This document shows positions 7,916-17,241 of a stretch of DNA of 34,878 nt, piece after piece. Within the stretch, counting starts at the first letter, position 1, and each line of letters begins with the position of its first letter. The notes under the pieces were generated by a model. It made no database searches and had not been told where the DNA came from. It saw only the letters and a program-made list of their open reading frames with translations. The DNA is from Syntrophorhabdales bacterium (GTDB lineage Bacteria > Desulfobacterota > Syntrophorhabdia > Syntrophorhabdales > WCHB1-27): positions 1-34,878 of the forward strand of contig DATKNH010000096.1 in the NCBI GenBank assembly GCA_035541455.1. Direction: 5' to 3'. Position numbers and translations under genes: made by a program.

Positions 7916-8929
7916 ATGGCCAAGAATAGCGGTACAAAATGGGATCGTATTTTCACTGCTGTAGTTGTTCCTTATAAGCGGGGGACATTCGAGATCGATT
8001 ACGGTGCGTACCGGAAGCTGCTGCGTTATTTTCTGCAACCGAAATTTGTTGATGCAGGGGGAGCTATTATCGTCAATCCCGAGGCCGGAGAAATTTTCTA
8101 TCTGAGCTATGAGGAGAAGAAGAAGATTGTTGAGATCGCCGTAGAAGAAGTTGCAGGCAAAGTGCCGCTCTTTGCAGGCGCCATAGATGCGACAACCGAG
8201 GGGATAGTCCGCGATGCAGTGACGGCGAAGAAAGCGGGTGTGGACGGGATCTTTTTTATTCCCCCCATGGGATCAGGGGATATCACCTATGCATGGAACC
8301 CTGAAAAATATCCCGAGGTGTGGATCGACATAGCAAGGGCTATCGATAAAGCCGTCAACCTGCCGATCATTGTACACCCAACATCGGGAGTGAATCCCAT
8401 GTATGGTGTAGGTCTACCGGTCGGCCCTACACTCAAGATGTGCAATGCGGTGCGCAACATAGTGGGCTGGAAGATGACGTACAATTATCCGGGATGGAAA
8501 AGTGTGGGTGAAGGGCTCAGGTCGCTCGACCACCACGTCGCCATCCTGGGTGCACCCTCTGATTTGTGGCACGTCTTCCTGATGCTGGAGATGTTTGACG
8601 GAACCGTCAACGGAGGGCTGAACTATGGCATGGAACCGATGATCGACCACATTCAGGCGTGGAAGAGAAACGATCTCATGGAAGCACGCAGAATCTGGAA
8701 TGCAGGGTTAGGAAAGTTAAATGATTTTGTGTACGCGGATTACGCCAGGTTGCACGTGCGCTACAAAATAGGTGCGTGGCTGCGCGGATTCCTTGCGCAT
8801 CCTTTTATGCGGCCGCCGCAGCCCCAGGCGAAAAAAGAAGAGATTAAACAGATGGCCGCGCTCTTGAAAGGCACCGGTCTGAAAATTGTTGACGAAAGTG
8901 AGATCAAACAGATCCTTTCCAAACTCTGA
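7916..8929 (+). CDS. Dihydrodipicolinate synthase/N-acetylneuraminate lyase family protein, atypical active site
   Basis: A 337-residue TIM-barrel class I aldolase-family protein, longer than DapA (about 290). Lys186 in NIVGWKMTYN sits where the Schiff-base lysine is expected. The family's GTTGE segment is replaced by NPEAGE (54-59), and the usual Tyr in the 'YN(I/V)P' strand is replaced by His154 in IIVHPTSG. True dihydrodipicolinate synthase is therefore unlikely; a pyruvate- or 2-oxoacid-dependent lyase, hydratase or dehydratase on another substrate fits better. A strong GAGGAGG ribosome binding site precedes the ATG. It is the last gene of the TRAP and Mo-hydroxylase block and precedes a strong terminator, so it probably acts on the product of the hydroxylase. 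The family call is firm; the specific function is unknown. Confidence 0.85.
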   Translation: MAKNSGTKWDRIFTAVVVPYKRGTFEIDYGAYRKLLRYFLQPKFVDAGGAIIVNPEAGEIFYLSYEEKKKIVEIAVEEVAGKVPLFAGAIDATTEGIVRDAVTAKKAGVDGIFFIPPMGSGDITYAWNPEKYPEVWIDIARAIDKAVNLPIIVHPTSGVNPMYGVGLPVGPTLKMCNAVRNIVGWKMTYNYPGWKSVGEGLRSLDHHVAILGAPSDLWHVFLMLEMFDGTVNGGLNYGMEPMIDHIQAWKRNDLMEARRIWNAGLGKLNDFVYADYARLHVRYKIGAWLRGFLAHPFMRPPQPQAKKEEIKQMAALLKGTGLKIVDESEIKQILSKL

Positions 8930-8949
8930 GACAGATCGTCCTCAGATGC

Positions 8950-8983
8950 AAAGGCCATCTGCGTCTCTTTGCGGATGGCCTTT
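8950..8983. terminator. Bidirectional rho-independent terminator
   Basis: AAAGGCCATC (8950-8959) pairs perfectly with GATGGCCTTT (8974-8983), and three more pairs including one G-T wobble extend the stem inward. The stem's own A-run and T-run give a U-tract on either strand. It lies between the converging lyase-family gene and fdhA, and should end both transcripts. Confidence 0.85.
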
Positions 8984-9016
8984 CAGTTTCCTGCCACAGT
9001 GATTGCTCTTACGGGG

Positions 9017-11746
9017 TTACGCTTTCTCGACGCAGACTGAACAGACTTTCAGCTCCGGAATCTTCGCAACCGGATCGAGTGCATCGTTCGTCAGCCGATT
9101 AATCGGCGCCTCACTGAAGTGAAACGTGGAAAAGACCACACCGGGCGCAACCTTTCCAGGCACCTTTGCGCGTATCTGGATGTTACCGCGGCGGGACGTC
9201 ACCGTAACGAGGTCGCCATCGCGAATTTTCAATTTTGCTGCATCATCCGGATGCATTTCAAGAAGAGCCTCGGGCGCGAGCATGCTCAAGCTGCGGCAGC
9301 GGCGCGTCATGGTCCCTGTATGATAATGGTACTGTATACGCCCGGTTGTGAGCACGAGCGGATAGTTCTCGTCCGCCACCTCCGCCGGCGGCTCATAGTC
9401 TATAGGGGTCAGGAGCCCCTTGCCGCGAGGGAATCTTCCCTGGTGGAGAAAAGGCGTCCCCGGATGATCAACACTCGGGCACGGCCACTGAATACCTCCC
9501 TCACGATCAAGCCGTGAATAGGTGATTCCAGCGTACGAGGGCGTCAGGCGCCGGATCTCCTCGAAGATCTCCTCCGGTGAGGAGAAGCGGGCCTTGATAC
9601 CCATGTTTCTCGTGATCTGCTGGACGATCATCCAGTCAGGGACGCTGTTTCCCACAGGCTGAATGGCAGCCCTCACGCGCTGTACTCGTCGCTCGGTGTT
9701 TGTAAATGTCCCGTCCTTTTCTGCCCACGTGACGCCGGGGAGAACAACGTCGGCGAGTTGCGCCGTCTCCGTCATAAAGATATCCTGGACCACCAGGAAT
9801 TCCAATTTCTGCAACGCTTCCTGGATATGGGCTGAATTGGGGTCTGAAACTACCGGGTTTTCTCCCATCACGTAGAGAGCACGGAGCGTCCCCGCCAGCG
9901 CCGAAGGGATCATTTCCGTAAGTGTTAATCCGGGCTCATCCGGCATGTATGTAGCCCCCCACACACGCGCAACTTGTTTTCTGATATCAGGGTCAGAGAC
10001 AGACTGATAGCCGGTGAAGACATTGGGTAAGGCCCCCATGTCGCATGCGCCCTGCACGTTGTTCTGGCCGCGCAGCGGGTTCACGCCGGTAGAGGGACGG
10101 CCAAGGTTCCCCGTGATCATGGCGAGATTTGCGATGGACTTTACGTTTGCTGTCCCTGTCGTATGCTGCGTGATACCCATCGCATAGAGGAAGGTCGCAT
10201 TGCCTGCCCGGCCGATCAATTCTGCTGCCGCCTTCAGATCGGATGCCGGAATTCCTGTAATCTCTTCCACATGTACAGGCGTATACTTCTCGAGCACAGC
10301 AGCCAGTTCCTCGAAGCCTTCGCAGCGCTCCTCAATAAATTTCTTGTTGTGCAGGTTATTCTTGATGATCCAGTGCATCATGCCGTTGAGCCACGCCACG
10401 TCAGTGCCGGGTCTCGGGCGCAGCCAATAATTCGCCTGGTCCACGAGGTCGATGCGTCTCGGGTCGACCACGATCAGCTTTGCCGCGTTGCGCTCTACCG
10501 CGCGCTTTATTGAGTGGGCGATGATCGCGTGGTTTTCAGTCGTGTTCGTCCCCGTCACCACGATCACGTCAGCTTTTACTATTTCCTCGATCGAATTCGT
10601 CATTGCACCGCTTCCGAATACGGAGGCCAGACCGGCCACGGTGGTGGAGTGTCAGAGCCGCGCGCAGTGGTCCACATTGTTGGTACGGAACGCCTGCCGC
10701 ACCATCCTTTGGAACAGGTAGTTCTCTTCGTTGGTGCATCTGGCACTGGACAGGCCGCCCAGAGCCTGCGGACCGTGTTTATCGCGTATACGGCCGAACT
10801 CGCGGGCCACGCGGGTCAAAGCAGCCGACCACGAGGTTTCTTTGAGCTCTCCCCTCTGGTTGCGGACCAGGGGTTGTGTCAGCCGGTCCGGGCTGTGAAT
10901 AAAGGCGTAGCCGAATCTGCCTTTCACGCAGAGCCTGCCGCGGTTGATGCCAATGTCATCGCGTGTCGTCACCCCCACGACGCGGCCGTTCACCACATTC
11001 AGATCGAGCTGACAGCCGACACCGCAGTACGTGCAGGTCGTCTGCACCTTTGTGGTCTCCCAGGGTTTGCCTTGCTGGTGTACCAGTCGCTCGTCGATTG
11101 CGTTCACCGGACAGACCCGCATGCATTCCCCGCAGGAAATGCAGCGGGACGGAGTACCCGGATCTGACATTACAGGCCGGATTACCGTTTGCGCACCGGC
11201 ACCGCTCAGGGTGATTGCGCCCAGACCGCGTATCTCCGCACAGATCCTGACGCATCTCCCGCACAGGATGCATCTGCGGGGATGGTAGTCCAGAATGGGC
11301 GTCGCGTAAGGCTTCCACGGGAATTCTTCCGTGGCGATGACGTATCGGGCAAAATCGAAGGTGGTGAGATCATACTCGTACGCCATATCCTGGAGGCGGC
11401 ACTGACCATTCTTAGGACACGGTGCGCAATTGAGCGGGTGATGTGCGATGATCATTTTCATGACTTCCCGCCTGAGATGGAATAGCTGCTCCGAGCGGGT
11501 TACCACACGCATGCCTTCGAGAGCCTGCGTGTTGCAGGCCGTAGCGGGCCGGTCAGTTCCCTCGATGGTGACAAGACAGACCCGGCATGAGCCTATGGGT
11601 TGAAGTTCCGGGAGAAAACAAAGCGTCGGAATACGCGCGCCGGCTTTCCGTGCCGCGTCAAGAATCGTTGCGCCTTCAGGCACGCTCACTGCTGTGCCGT
11701 CGATATACAGGGTGATCCGCTTGTTGATTTTCTCTGGGGTCTTCAT
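9017..11746 (-). CDS. fdhA: Formate dehydrogenase catalytic subunit, selenocysteine-containing, NuoG-like N-terminus
   Basis: Reading through one in-frame TGA (10652-10654) gives 909 residues. N-terminal electron-transfer domains come first: a 2Fe-2S site (Cys43, 54, 57, 71), a His/Cys3 4Fe-4S site (His103, Cys107, 110, 116) and two ferredoxin clusters (Cys159/162/165/169 and Cys202/205/208/212). The molybdenum domain opens with its own 4Fe-4S site (Cys238, 241, 245, 273). The TGA is codon 365 in VDHCARL-Sec-HSTTVAGL, the position of active-site Sec in E. coli FdhF, followed by the conserved His. It oxidises formate to CO2 or the reverse, using Mo or W bis-MGD. No Tat signal is present, so it is cytoplasmic. 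The gene lies 10 nt after the flavoprotein gene, forming a two-gene operon. Without recoding it would look like two fragments, which is an annotation hazard. Confidence 0.95.
10620..10654 (-). promoter_or_regulatory. fdhA Sec codon (TGA) and bacterial SECIS hairpin
   Basis: After the TGA (10652-10654, minus strand) the mRNA can form a GGCC/GGCC stem (10634-10637 with 10625-10628) closing the loop GGUCU. The loop G lies 19-20 nt after the UGA, within the range known for SelB-dependent bacterial SECIS elements, and the GGUCU loop matches that of E. coli fdhF as I remember it. Confidence 0.8.
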
Positions 11747-11756
11747 CGTTGGTTGA

Positions 11757-13721
11757 TTATTCCTCCGTTACGAACATGGCCAGACGGTAGCAGCGCAAAC
11801 AACGCTCTGCTTCCGCAATTGCTTCCTTCGGCGAATAGCCTGCTTCAACCTCATTGAAATCGCCGGTGCGTTCGTTGACCGGCCGCATCTCAGGATGGCT
11901 TCGCGGCTTGTTGCCTGTTCTGTTGACAGGAGACTGGGGCAGGTTCATCGACTTGAGCATCTCGAACATTCGTTGCCCTTCGGGCGCGCACATCTTTTCA
12001 CCCTTGAGATAGAGGTCAATTGAATGGGCTGCATGCAATCCCTGCCGCATAGCGTCAATCAAGGCTTTGGGGCCCGAGACGCAATCACCACCGGAGAAAA
12101 CCCCTTCCTGGCTGGTCATGAGCGTCTCCTCATCGACTTCCACTGTACCCCATTTGGTTGTCTTCACCAGGAAGTCGCCCCCGAACATCGAGAAGTCGGT
12201 TCCCTGGCCTATGGCCGGGATAACTACATCACATTCCAGAAAAAAATCAGAACCTTTTACTTCAACCGGCCGTTGGCGCCCGGATGCATCCGGTTCGCCC
12301 AGTTCCATGCGCACACACGTCAATCCCGTCACCCTGTTGCTTGCCGATTCAAGCCTGATAGGGTGGGTCAGGAAGTGAAACTCAATGCCTTCATCCCTTG
12401 CGTCCCGGATTTCCTCGGCATCCGCAGGCATTTCATGCTCGGTCCGCCGGTAAACCACTCTTACCGTGCTGTAGCCGAGGCGGCGGGCACTGCGGGCACA
12501 ATCCATCGCAACATTTCCCCCGCCGATCACTACCACGCTTGTGCCCTCCGGCGGCACAAACTCGTTTTTCGGCAGGAGAAGATTCACGTTCTTCAGAAAG
12601 GTCACGCCGGAAACCAGGCCCAGAGGCTTGCTCTCCTCTCCGGTGATACCCACCTTCTTGCCTCCGTGCGCGCCGATTGCGATCAGAAGGGCACCGAATT
12701 CGGCGCGAAGCTCCTTCATCGTTTTATCCCGTCCGACCTGTACGCCATAATGGAATTGCACGCCTGTCTCAGCGATGCGGCTTACCTCAGCCGCGATGAT
12801 GGAGCGGGGAAGACGGTAGTCGGGAATTCCTACGGCGCTCATTCCGCCGGGCTCAGGCAATTGCTCGAATACGTCGACGGGGTATCCTTTCTGTCTCAGG
12901 AAAAACGCCGCCGTCAGGCCGCAGGGACCGGAGCCTATGATTGCAACCTTTTTGTCCGAAGTTAACGGCGCCGGCTCCATTTTTTTTGACCGTGTCGCTG
13001 CGTAGGATTGAATCTGATCCGTAACGAAGCGTTTCAGGTATTTTATGGAAATCGGGTCATCCAGTTCCTCTCGACGGCAGGCGAATTCGCAGGGTCGGAC
13101 ACAGACGCGGCCGCAAATGCCGGGAAGGGGGTTCTTTTGCCCTATGATGGCAAGGCTTTCGTTATAGTTGCCGCTGCGTATCGCATCGACATAATAGGGA
13201 ATGTCCAGATGTGCCGGGCATGCCTCAATACACGGTGCGGTAAGGATAGAATGGTAAGCGCCCCTCGGCACCGGGCGGCGCTCCCGCACGGCTTCTTCGA
13301 AGGCCTCTGGCATGAGTTCCATAATCTTCAGAAGCGCGTTCATGGACGTGTGACCAAGCTCACACATGGACGCGTCCCTGATCACTTCTGCCAGCTGCCG
13401 TATATCGCTGATGTCCTGCTCGCGACCGAAGCCCGCGGCAATTGAGCTTAGTTTGTCGCCCACTATCTTGGTACCCACGCGGCAAGGTGTGCAGTAGCCG
13501 CAACTCTCCTTCTGTATCCTCTGCACATAGTGCCTTATCATATCGACCACGGGTGCCTCACGATCGAAGATGAAGAAACCATCCCATCCGATAAAGGCTC
13601 GGTGCCGGTTCCCTTCCTCAAAATCCTCAAACCCGGGGAAGGTTTCTTGGATCACCCTCTTTGGTACTGCGCGGTTGTCGATTACGGTGTCCTTCCAGTA
13701 CCCTAAAATCACCCTTGCCAT
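11757..13721 (-). CDS. Formate dehydrogenase-linked Fe-S flavoprotein: NuoF C-terminal-like plus GltD-like fusion
   Basis: A 654-residue fusion. Residues 1-150 resemble only the C-terminal 4Fe-4S part of NuoF/HydB (SCGYCTPCRVGTKI, Cys74, 77, 80, then Cys120); the FMN/NADH-binding part of NuoF is missing. Residues 155-640 are a glutamate synthase small-subunit (GltD) type module: Fe-S cysteines 164, 168, 203, 207, 211 and 215, an FAD Rossmann motif IIGSGPCGLTAA (261-272), a second nucleotide site VVIGGGNVAMDCARSARR, and the C-terminal FAD segment GVFSGGDCVSGP. Electrons probably pass between NAD(P)H, FAD, the Fe-S chain and the Sec formate dehydrogenase encoded 10 nt downstream. GltD-type modules usually prefer NADPH, so an NADP-linked formate dehydrogenase is the likely outcome. 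A GAGGGAGG ribosome binding site precedes the ATG. Confidence 0.9.
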   Translation of the reverse strand: MARVILGYWKDTVIDNRAVPKRVIQETFPGFEDFEEGNRHRAFIGWDGFFIFDREAPVVDMIRHYVQRIQKESCGYCTPCRVGTKIVGDKLSSIAAGFGREQDISDIRQLAEVIRDASMCELGHTSMNALLKIMELMPEAFEEAVRERRPVPRGAYHSILTAPCIEACPAHLDIPYYVDAIRSGNYNESLAIIGQKNPLPGICGRVCVRPCEFACRREELDDPISIKYLKRFVTDQIQSYAATRSKKMEPAPLTSDKKVAIIGSGPCGLTAAFFLRQKGYPVDVFEQLPEPGGMSAVGIPDYRLPRSIIAAEVSRIAETGVQFHYGVQVGRDKTMKELRAEFGALLIAIGAHGGKKVGITGEESKPLGLVSGVTFLKNVNLLLPKNEFVPPEGTSVVVIGGGNVAMDCARSARRLGYSTVRVVYRRTEHEMPADAEEIRDARDEGIEFHFLTHPIRLESASNRVTGLTCVRMELGEPDASGRQRPVEVKGSDFFLECDVVIPAIGQGTDFSMFGGDFLVKTTKWGTVEVDEETLMTSQEGVFSGGDCVSGPKALIDAMRQGLHAAHSIDLYLKGEKMCAPEGQRMFEMLKSMNLPQSPVNRTGNKPRSHPEMRPVNERTGDFNEVEAGYSPKEAIAEAERCLRCYRLAMFVTEE

Positions 13722-13921
13722 GGAACTTCCTCCCTCACGTGCGCATCCAAATAGTAAAGGTTATAACACGCTGCTCCTGTTTCCCCGCGTGAGTTGGCCA
13801 GTACTTCAATCGATAGTGGAGCCCAAGCCTACCTGATGCCCGCCGAAGCTAAATTCGGTGTTTTAAAACGGGGAAGGGCCGGTGCGGTACGGTATACTAT
13901 AACACAAAAGCAGATCTGCGT

Positions 13922-14914
13922 TTACTCTATACTCAGGACCTTGTGCGAGGAGCCTAGGAAGCGACCCATGCCGACTTTGCGGAAGAAGGCTGCCATGGGG
14001 CTCAGAGTTACGAGCCCTCCGGGGGAGAAGATGCCAACGGATGCCAGGATGAGCCCCAGCATCGTCAGGTGCAAAGATTTGATCCATACCGGAAGCCACG
14101 TTGATGTCCACAAAAACTCTTCGATGATCAGCATGAAAACAGCGCCGAATATGGGGCCGAGAAAAGTTCCGGTTCCTCCAAGCATGACCATGGTTACGGG
14201 AAGCAGCGCCTTATCCGTACCAAAGACGACTTCCGGATCGATGTACGCCGAGTACCAGGCATAACCCGCACCCAGCAGGGCAGGGAAGGCCGAGCTCAGA
14301 ATATAGGCAGCCATCTTTCGTCTGTTCACATTGATGCCAAAGGCTTCGGCAACTTCTTCATCTTCACGTATGCTGAAAAGAGCGAGGCCGAATTTCGATT
14401 TTGGAATCCAGTAGCAGACGATGACTGTCAGCAGAGCCACTGCCAGGAACATGTAATAGGTCTGGTACGGCCTGTATCCCGGTGTCAGGGAGATTCCTTG
14501 CGTGCCTCCTGTGAAGTCGCGGAGGCTTCCGGCGACGAGTTCAAACAGTTTAATCAGTCCAAAGTTAGCGAGCGCAAAATACCCGCCCTTGAGCCGCAGA
14601 AAAGGATAACTGATCAACGTTGCGAAGATGAGGGTTACGACAACGCCTGTAGCCATGCAGATAACAAAGGGAACTCCCTTGGCGTAGAGAATGGCGAAAC
14701 CGTAGGCGCTGATGCCGAAAAACGCGTAGTGGCCGAGGTTGACATACCCGAGATAGCCTGCGGTGATGTTAAAGCTTGAACCGATACCTATGTACATGAA
14801 GAGAAGGAGAAGGAAAACAACCCAGTATGGGTCTACAAATTTGGGGACGAACAGAAGACCGATCAATGCAATGAGCCAGAAACCGTTGGATGGTGTGAGG
14901 AATTTTTTAAACAT
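13922..14914 (-). CDS. livM: Branched-chain amino acid-type ABC transporter permease (LivM family)
   Basis: A 330-residue permease with about nine or ten membrane segments. It shows LivM hallmarks: FNITAGYLGYVNLGHYAFFGISAYG near residues 49-72, the cytoplasmic EDEEVAEAFGINVNRRKMAAY loop that contacts the ATPases, and GGTGTFLGPIFGAVFMLIIEE. It forms the inner-membrane channel with LivH. Its ATG overlaps the livH stop by eight bases. It is the last gene of the ABC block, followed by a 200-bp gap before the formate dehydrogenase operon. That gap contains a 10-nt palindrome (GCAGATCTGC, 13911-13920) and AT-rich stretches but no promoter I would defend. Liv-type systems often carry aromatic acids rather than amino acids in aromatic degraders, so substrate is open. 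Confidence 0.93.
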   Translation of the reverse strand: MFKKFLTPSNGFWLIALIGLLFVPKFVDPYWVVFLLLLFMYIGIGSSFNITAGYLGYVNLGHYAFFGISAYGFAILYAKGVPFVICMATGVVVTLIFATLISYPFLRLKGGYFALANFGLIKLFELVAGSLRDFTGGTQGISLTPGYRPYQTYYMFLAVALLTVIVCYWIPKSKFGLALFSIREDEEVAEAFGINVNRRKMAAYILSSAFPALLGAGYAWYSAYIDPEVVFGTDKALLPVTMVMLGGTGTFLGPIFGAVFMLIIEEFLWTSTWLPVWIKSLHLTMLGLILASVGIFSPGGLVTLSPMAAFFRKVGMGRFLGSSHKVLSIE

Positions 14915-15782
14915 GCTTGAACAACCCCTGGGGTCTGAGGAGCAAGACGAGGACCAACGTAAAAAACGCGACTGTAAGCGACCAGTGGGAACCTATAAAG
15001 AAACCCGCAAATGTCTCGGCCACTCCCAGGATCAGCCCTCCGACCAACGACCCGATCAAGCTGCCGGAGCCACCCAGCATAACAATAGCGATGTAGCGAA
15101 TAGTCAGAGGAAGACCGATGAATGGTCCGATGGTAAACTGCAAAACATAGAAAACCCCGGCAACCGCAGCGAGCGAGATTGCAATGCCGAAGACAAACGT
15201 AACCACTTTAGGAACATTAATGCCGATGACGGTTGCACCCTCACGGTTCTGAAGGATCGCGCGTATTGCCTTTCCCATGAATGACTTCTTCAGATAGAAA
15301 TGGAGAAAAAGAGTCAGCGCGATAATCGACAGCAGGATGGTCAGGCGCAGCGAGGAGATAACGATGCCGCCAGCCATTATTGCAGGCATGGAAAAGGAAA
15401 CGCCTTTTACCGTGGGTCCCCAGATGAATGAGGTGGTATCCTCAATAGCGGTCGCAATACCGACGGTGACGACAATGGAAGAGAAGAGCAGTTGCCGCGG
15501 GGGACGGTTCAAAATGGGCTTGATGAACGTCCTTTGGTAGATGAAACCCACGCACACAAAAAGAGGGATGACGATGAGCAGAATCAAGAAGGGATTCCAG
15601 CCGGTGGCGCCAAAGATGATGTACGTGACCAGCCCGCCCAGCATGAGAAATTCCCCGTGGGTGATGTTGAGCACGTCTGCAATGCAGAAGATGAGAGAGA
15701 GCCCGAAGGCGGCAAGCGCATAGGTGCCGCCCTGGAGCACTCCGGCGAGAATCAGTTGGATTAGGATCTGCACGTTCAGCAC
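14907..15782 (-). CDS. livH: Branched-chain amino acid-type ABC transporter permease (LivH family)
   Basis: A 291-residue permease with about eight membrane helices. LivH marks include GGTYALAAFGLSLIFCIADVLNITHGEFLMLGG at residues 19-51 and the C-terminal VMLGGSGSLIGSLVGGLILG. The cytoplasmic coupling loop reads KAIRAILQNREGATVIGINV. It pairs with LivM to form the transmembrane pore. The start is GTG at 15780-15782, six bases after AGGAG. A 214-bp repeat-containing gap separates it from livK upstream, which is unusual inside a Liv operon; the order G-F-K-H-M also differs from the common K-H-M-G-F. Confidence 0.93.
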   Translation of the reverse strand: MLNVQILIQLILAGVLQGGTYALAAFGLSLIFCIADVLNITHGEFLMLGGLVTYIIFGATGWNPFLILLIVIPLFVCVGFIYQRTFIKPILNRPPRQLLFSSIVVTVGIATAIEDTTSFIWGPTVKGVSFSMPAIMAGGIVISSLRLTILLSIIALTLFLHFYLKKSFMGKAIRAILQNREGATVIGINVPKVVTFVFGIAISLAAVAGVFYVLQFTIGPFIGLPLTIRYIAIVMLGGSGSLIGSLVGGLILGVAETFAGFFIGSHWSLTVAFFTLVLVLLLRPQGLFKHV

Positions 15783-15806
15783 TTGATGCTCCTGACATTT
15801 CCCCTA

Positions 15807-15989
15807 GTGAGCAGTAAGCAGTACGCAGTACGCAGTAAGAGTCCGAAACCGTGCGTCATGGTCTTTGGTATACCTGGAGCTACTCTTGCCAAGGTTGCTT
15901 ACTACTCCTTACTTTACTCCGTGATCGTTTACTTCCAAGCGTGCACCTCATCATTCGTCGTTGACTGCTCACCGCTCGCTGTTCACTGT
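15807..15989. repeat. Word-type inverted repeat in the livK-livH gap
   Basis: The left side (15807-15839) is GTGAGCAGT followed by a string of GCAGTA-type words. The right side (15896-15989) carries related complementary words, including ACTGCTCAC at 15964-15972, an exact inverted copy of 15807-15815. This is non-coding repetitive DNA of a kind that also fills other gaps in the window. Confidence 0.5.
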
Positions 15990-15996
15990 ATTTGCG

Positions 15997-17190
15997 TTAC
16001 GGTGCCGGATTCGGGTACACGTGCCTATGCGTTGCGATCTTCTTCGGACCGATGATGTAATACTTCCCGTCGATGTACTGGATCGCCAGCTGTTTGAACG
16101 CAGAGTGGCCCTTGGTCGGTTCAAAATACATGGGCCCGATCACAGACTCGAAGTTGACTGCTTTGATCGCTTTCATCAGATCGTCCGGTTTCAGAGAATC
16201 TGCCTTGGGCACAGCCACTTCCACAACTTCCAGGGGTGTGTAGTGCAGAGAAGTATCCATGTACTCCTCGGGATCGATCTTGGCTTCTTTCAGTATTTCG
16301 TGGAATTTTTTTAAATCCCCGTAGGGCATTCCGGTAAGCCAGTTATATTCTGTGGTAACGTAATTGGCATCCTTTCCTAATGCATCGGAGAAGGATTTAT
16401 CAGCATGCGTAAAGTGCCATTCCCGGGGCTTTAATCCGAATTCCTTCGCCTGCTTCTTGAACGTGACTGCAAACGGTGTGAATGCCGATACGTAGATCAC
16501 GTCCGGGTCAGCAGCCTTCAACTTCACGAGAATAGACGTGAAGTCTGTCGTTCCTGCAGGTGCAACATCTTTGAACACTGTTTTGAAGCCCCGCTTCTCG
16601 GCATTGGGTATCGCCCCTTCATACACCTCGCGCGTGTGTGGCGTATCTTCTGCAACGTAGCCGATGGTCTTGGCCTGCTTCTCCTCACCGAGCAGTTCAA
16701 AGTAAGAATCTGACCACGCGGTGGACAGGTTGTTAACGCCCACGATCCATTTGAAGCCGCGTTCAAAAATTTGCGGGGTATTGGCAGTAGCCAGTATCAT
16801 GGGGATGTGATACTTTTCGGCCACGGCCGTAACCGGGAACGTAATGGGGCTTGATTTGGGTCCGATCAGGATATCGCATTTATCCACTGTCACAAGCCGC
16901 TCGTAGAATTTCACGGCTGTTGCCTGGTCGCTCTTGTCATCATAGATGATCGTCCTGACAGGAAGCTTTTTCTTATAAGCCTTGACGTAGATACCGCCCT
17001 CTTTCTTATTTACATAGTTCTCCCAAGCCTTCACCATTTTGTCGAAGGGGCCTACGTCAACAGCGTATCTTCCGGTAAGGCAAAGAGTCATGCCTATCAC
17101 AATTTCCTTCTTCTCCTGGGCCGAAGCAGGTAACAACAATCCGATAACGAGCACCGTTGCCAGAACAAAAATCAAACATCCTTTTCTCAT
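15997..17190 (-). CDS. Liv-type ABC transporter periplasmic substrate-binding protein
   Basis: A 397-residue type I periplasmic binding protein with a clear signal peptide: MRKGCLIFVLATVLVIGLLL, then PASAQ as the probable cleavage site. The mature part begins KEIVIGMTLCLTGRYAVDVGP, the standard LivK-like first strand, and the second lobe has the family's DVIYVSAFTPFAVTFKKQAKEFG segment. It delivers solute to LivH and LivM. Distant LivK relatives bind amino acids, amides or aromatic acids, and nothing in the sequence decides between these. The gene follows livF by 51 nt with a ribosome binding site (AGGAGG) before the ATG. Confidence 0.92.
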   Translation of the reverse strand: MRKGCLIFVLATVLVIGLLLPASAQEKKEIVIGMTLCLTGRYAVDVGPFDKMVKAWENYVNKKEGGIYVKAYKKKLPVRTIIYDDKSDQATAVKFYERLVTVDKCDILIGPKSSPITFPVTAVAEKYHIPMILATANTPQIFERGFKWIVGVNNLSTAWSDSYFELLGEEKQAKTIGYVAEDTPHTREVYEGAIPNAEKRGFKTVFKDVAPAGTTDFTSILVKLKAADPDVIYVSAFTPFAVTFKKQAKEFGLKPREWHFTHADKSFSDALGKDANYVTTEYNWLTGMPYGDLKKFHEILKEAKIDPEEYMDTSLHYTPLEVVEVAVPKADSLKPDDLMKAIKAVNFESVIGPMYFEPTKGHSAFKQLAIQYIDGKYYIIGPKKIATHRHVYPNPAP

Positions 17191-17241
17191 AACTCAATAA
17201 CCTCCTGTTGCTCCGTCACTAAAATGTTAAACAGGGCTCCT

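Noticed and set aside
12024-12965. A 313-codon plus-strand open frame opposite the GltD-like module
   Set aside because: It lies wholly antisense to a well-conserved enzyme, has no family-like motif, and is explained by the GC-rich codon pattern of the real gene.
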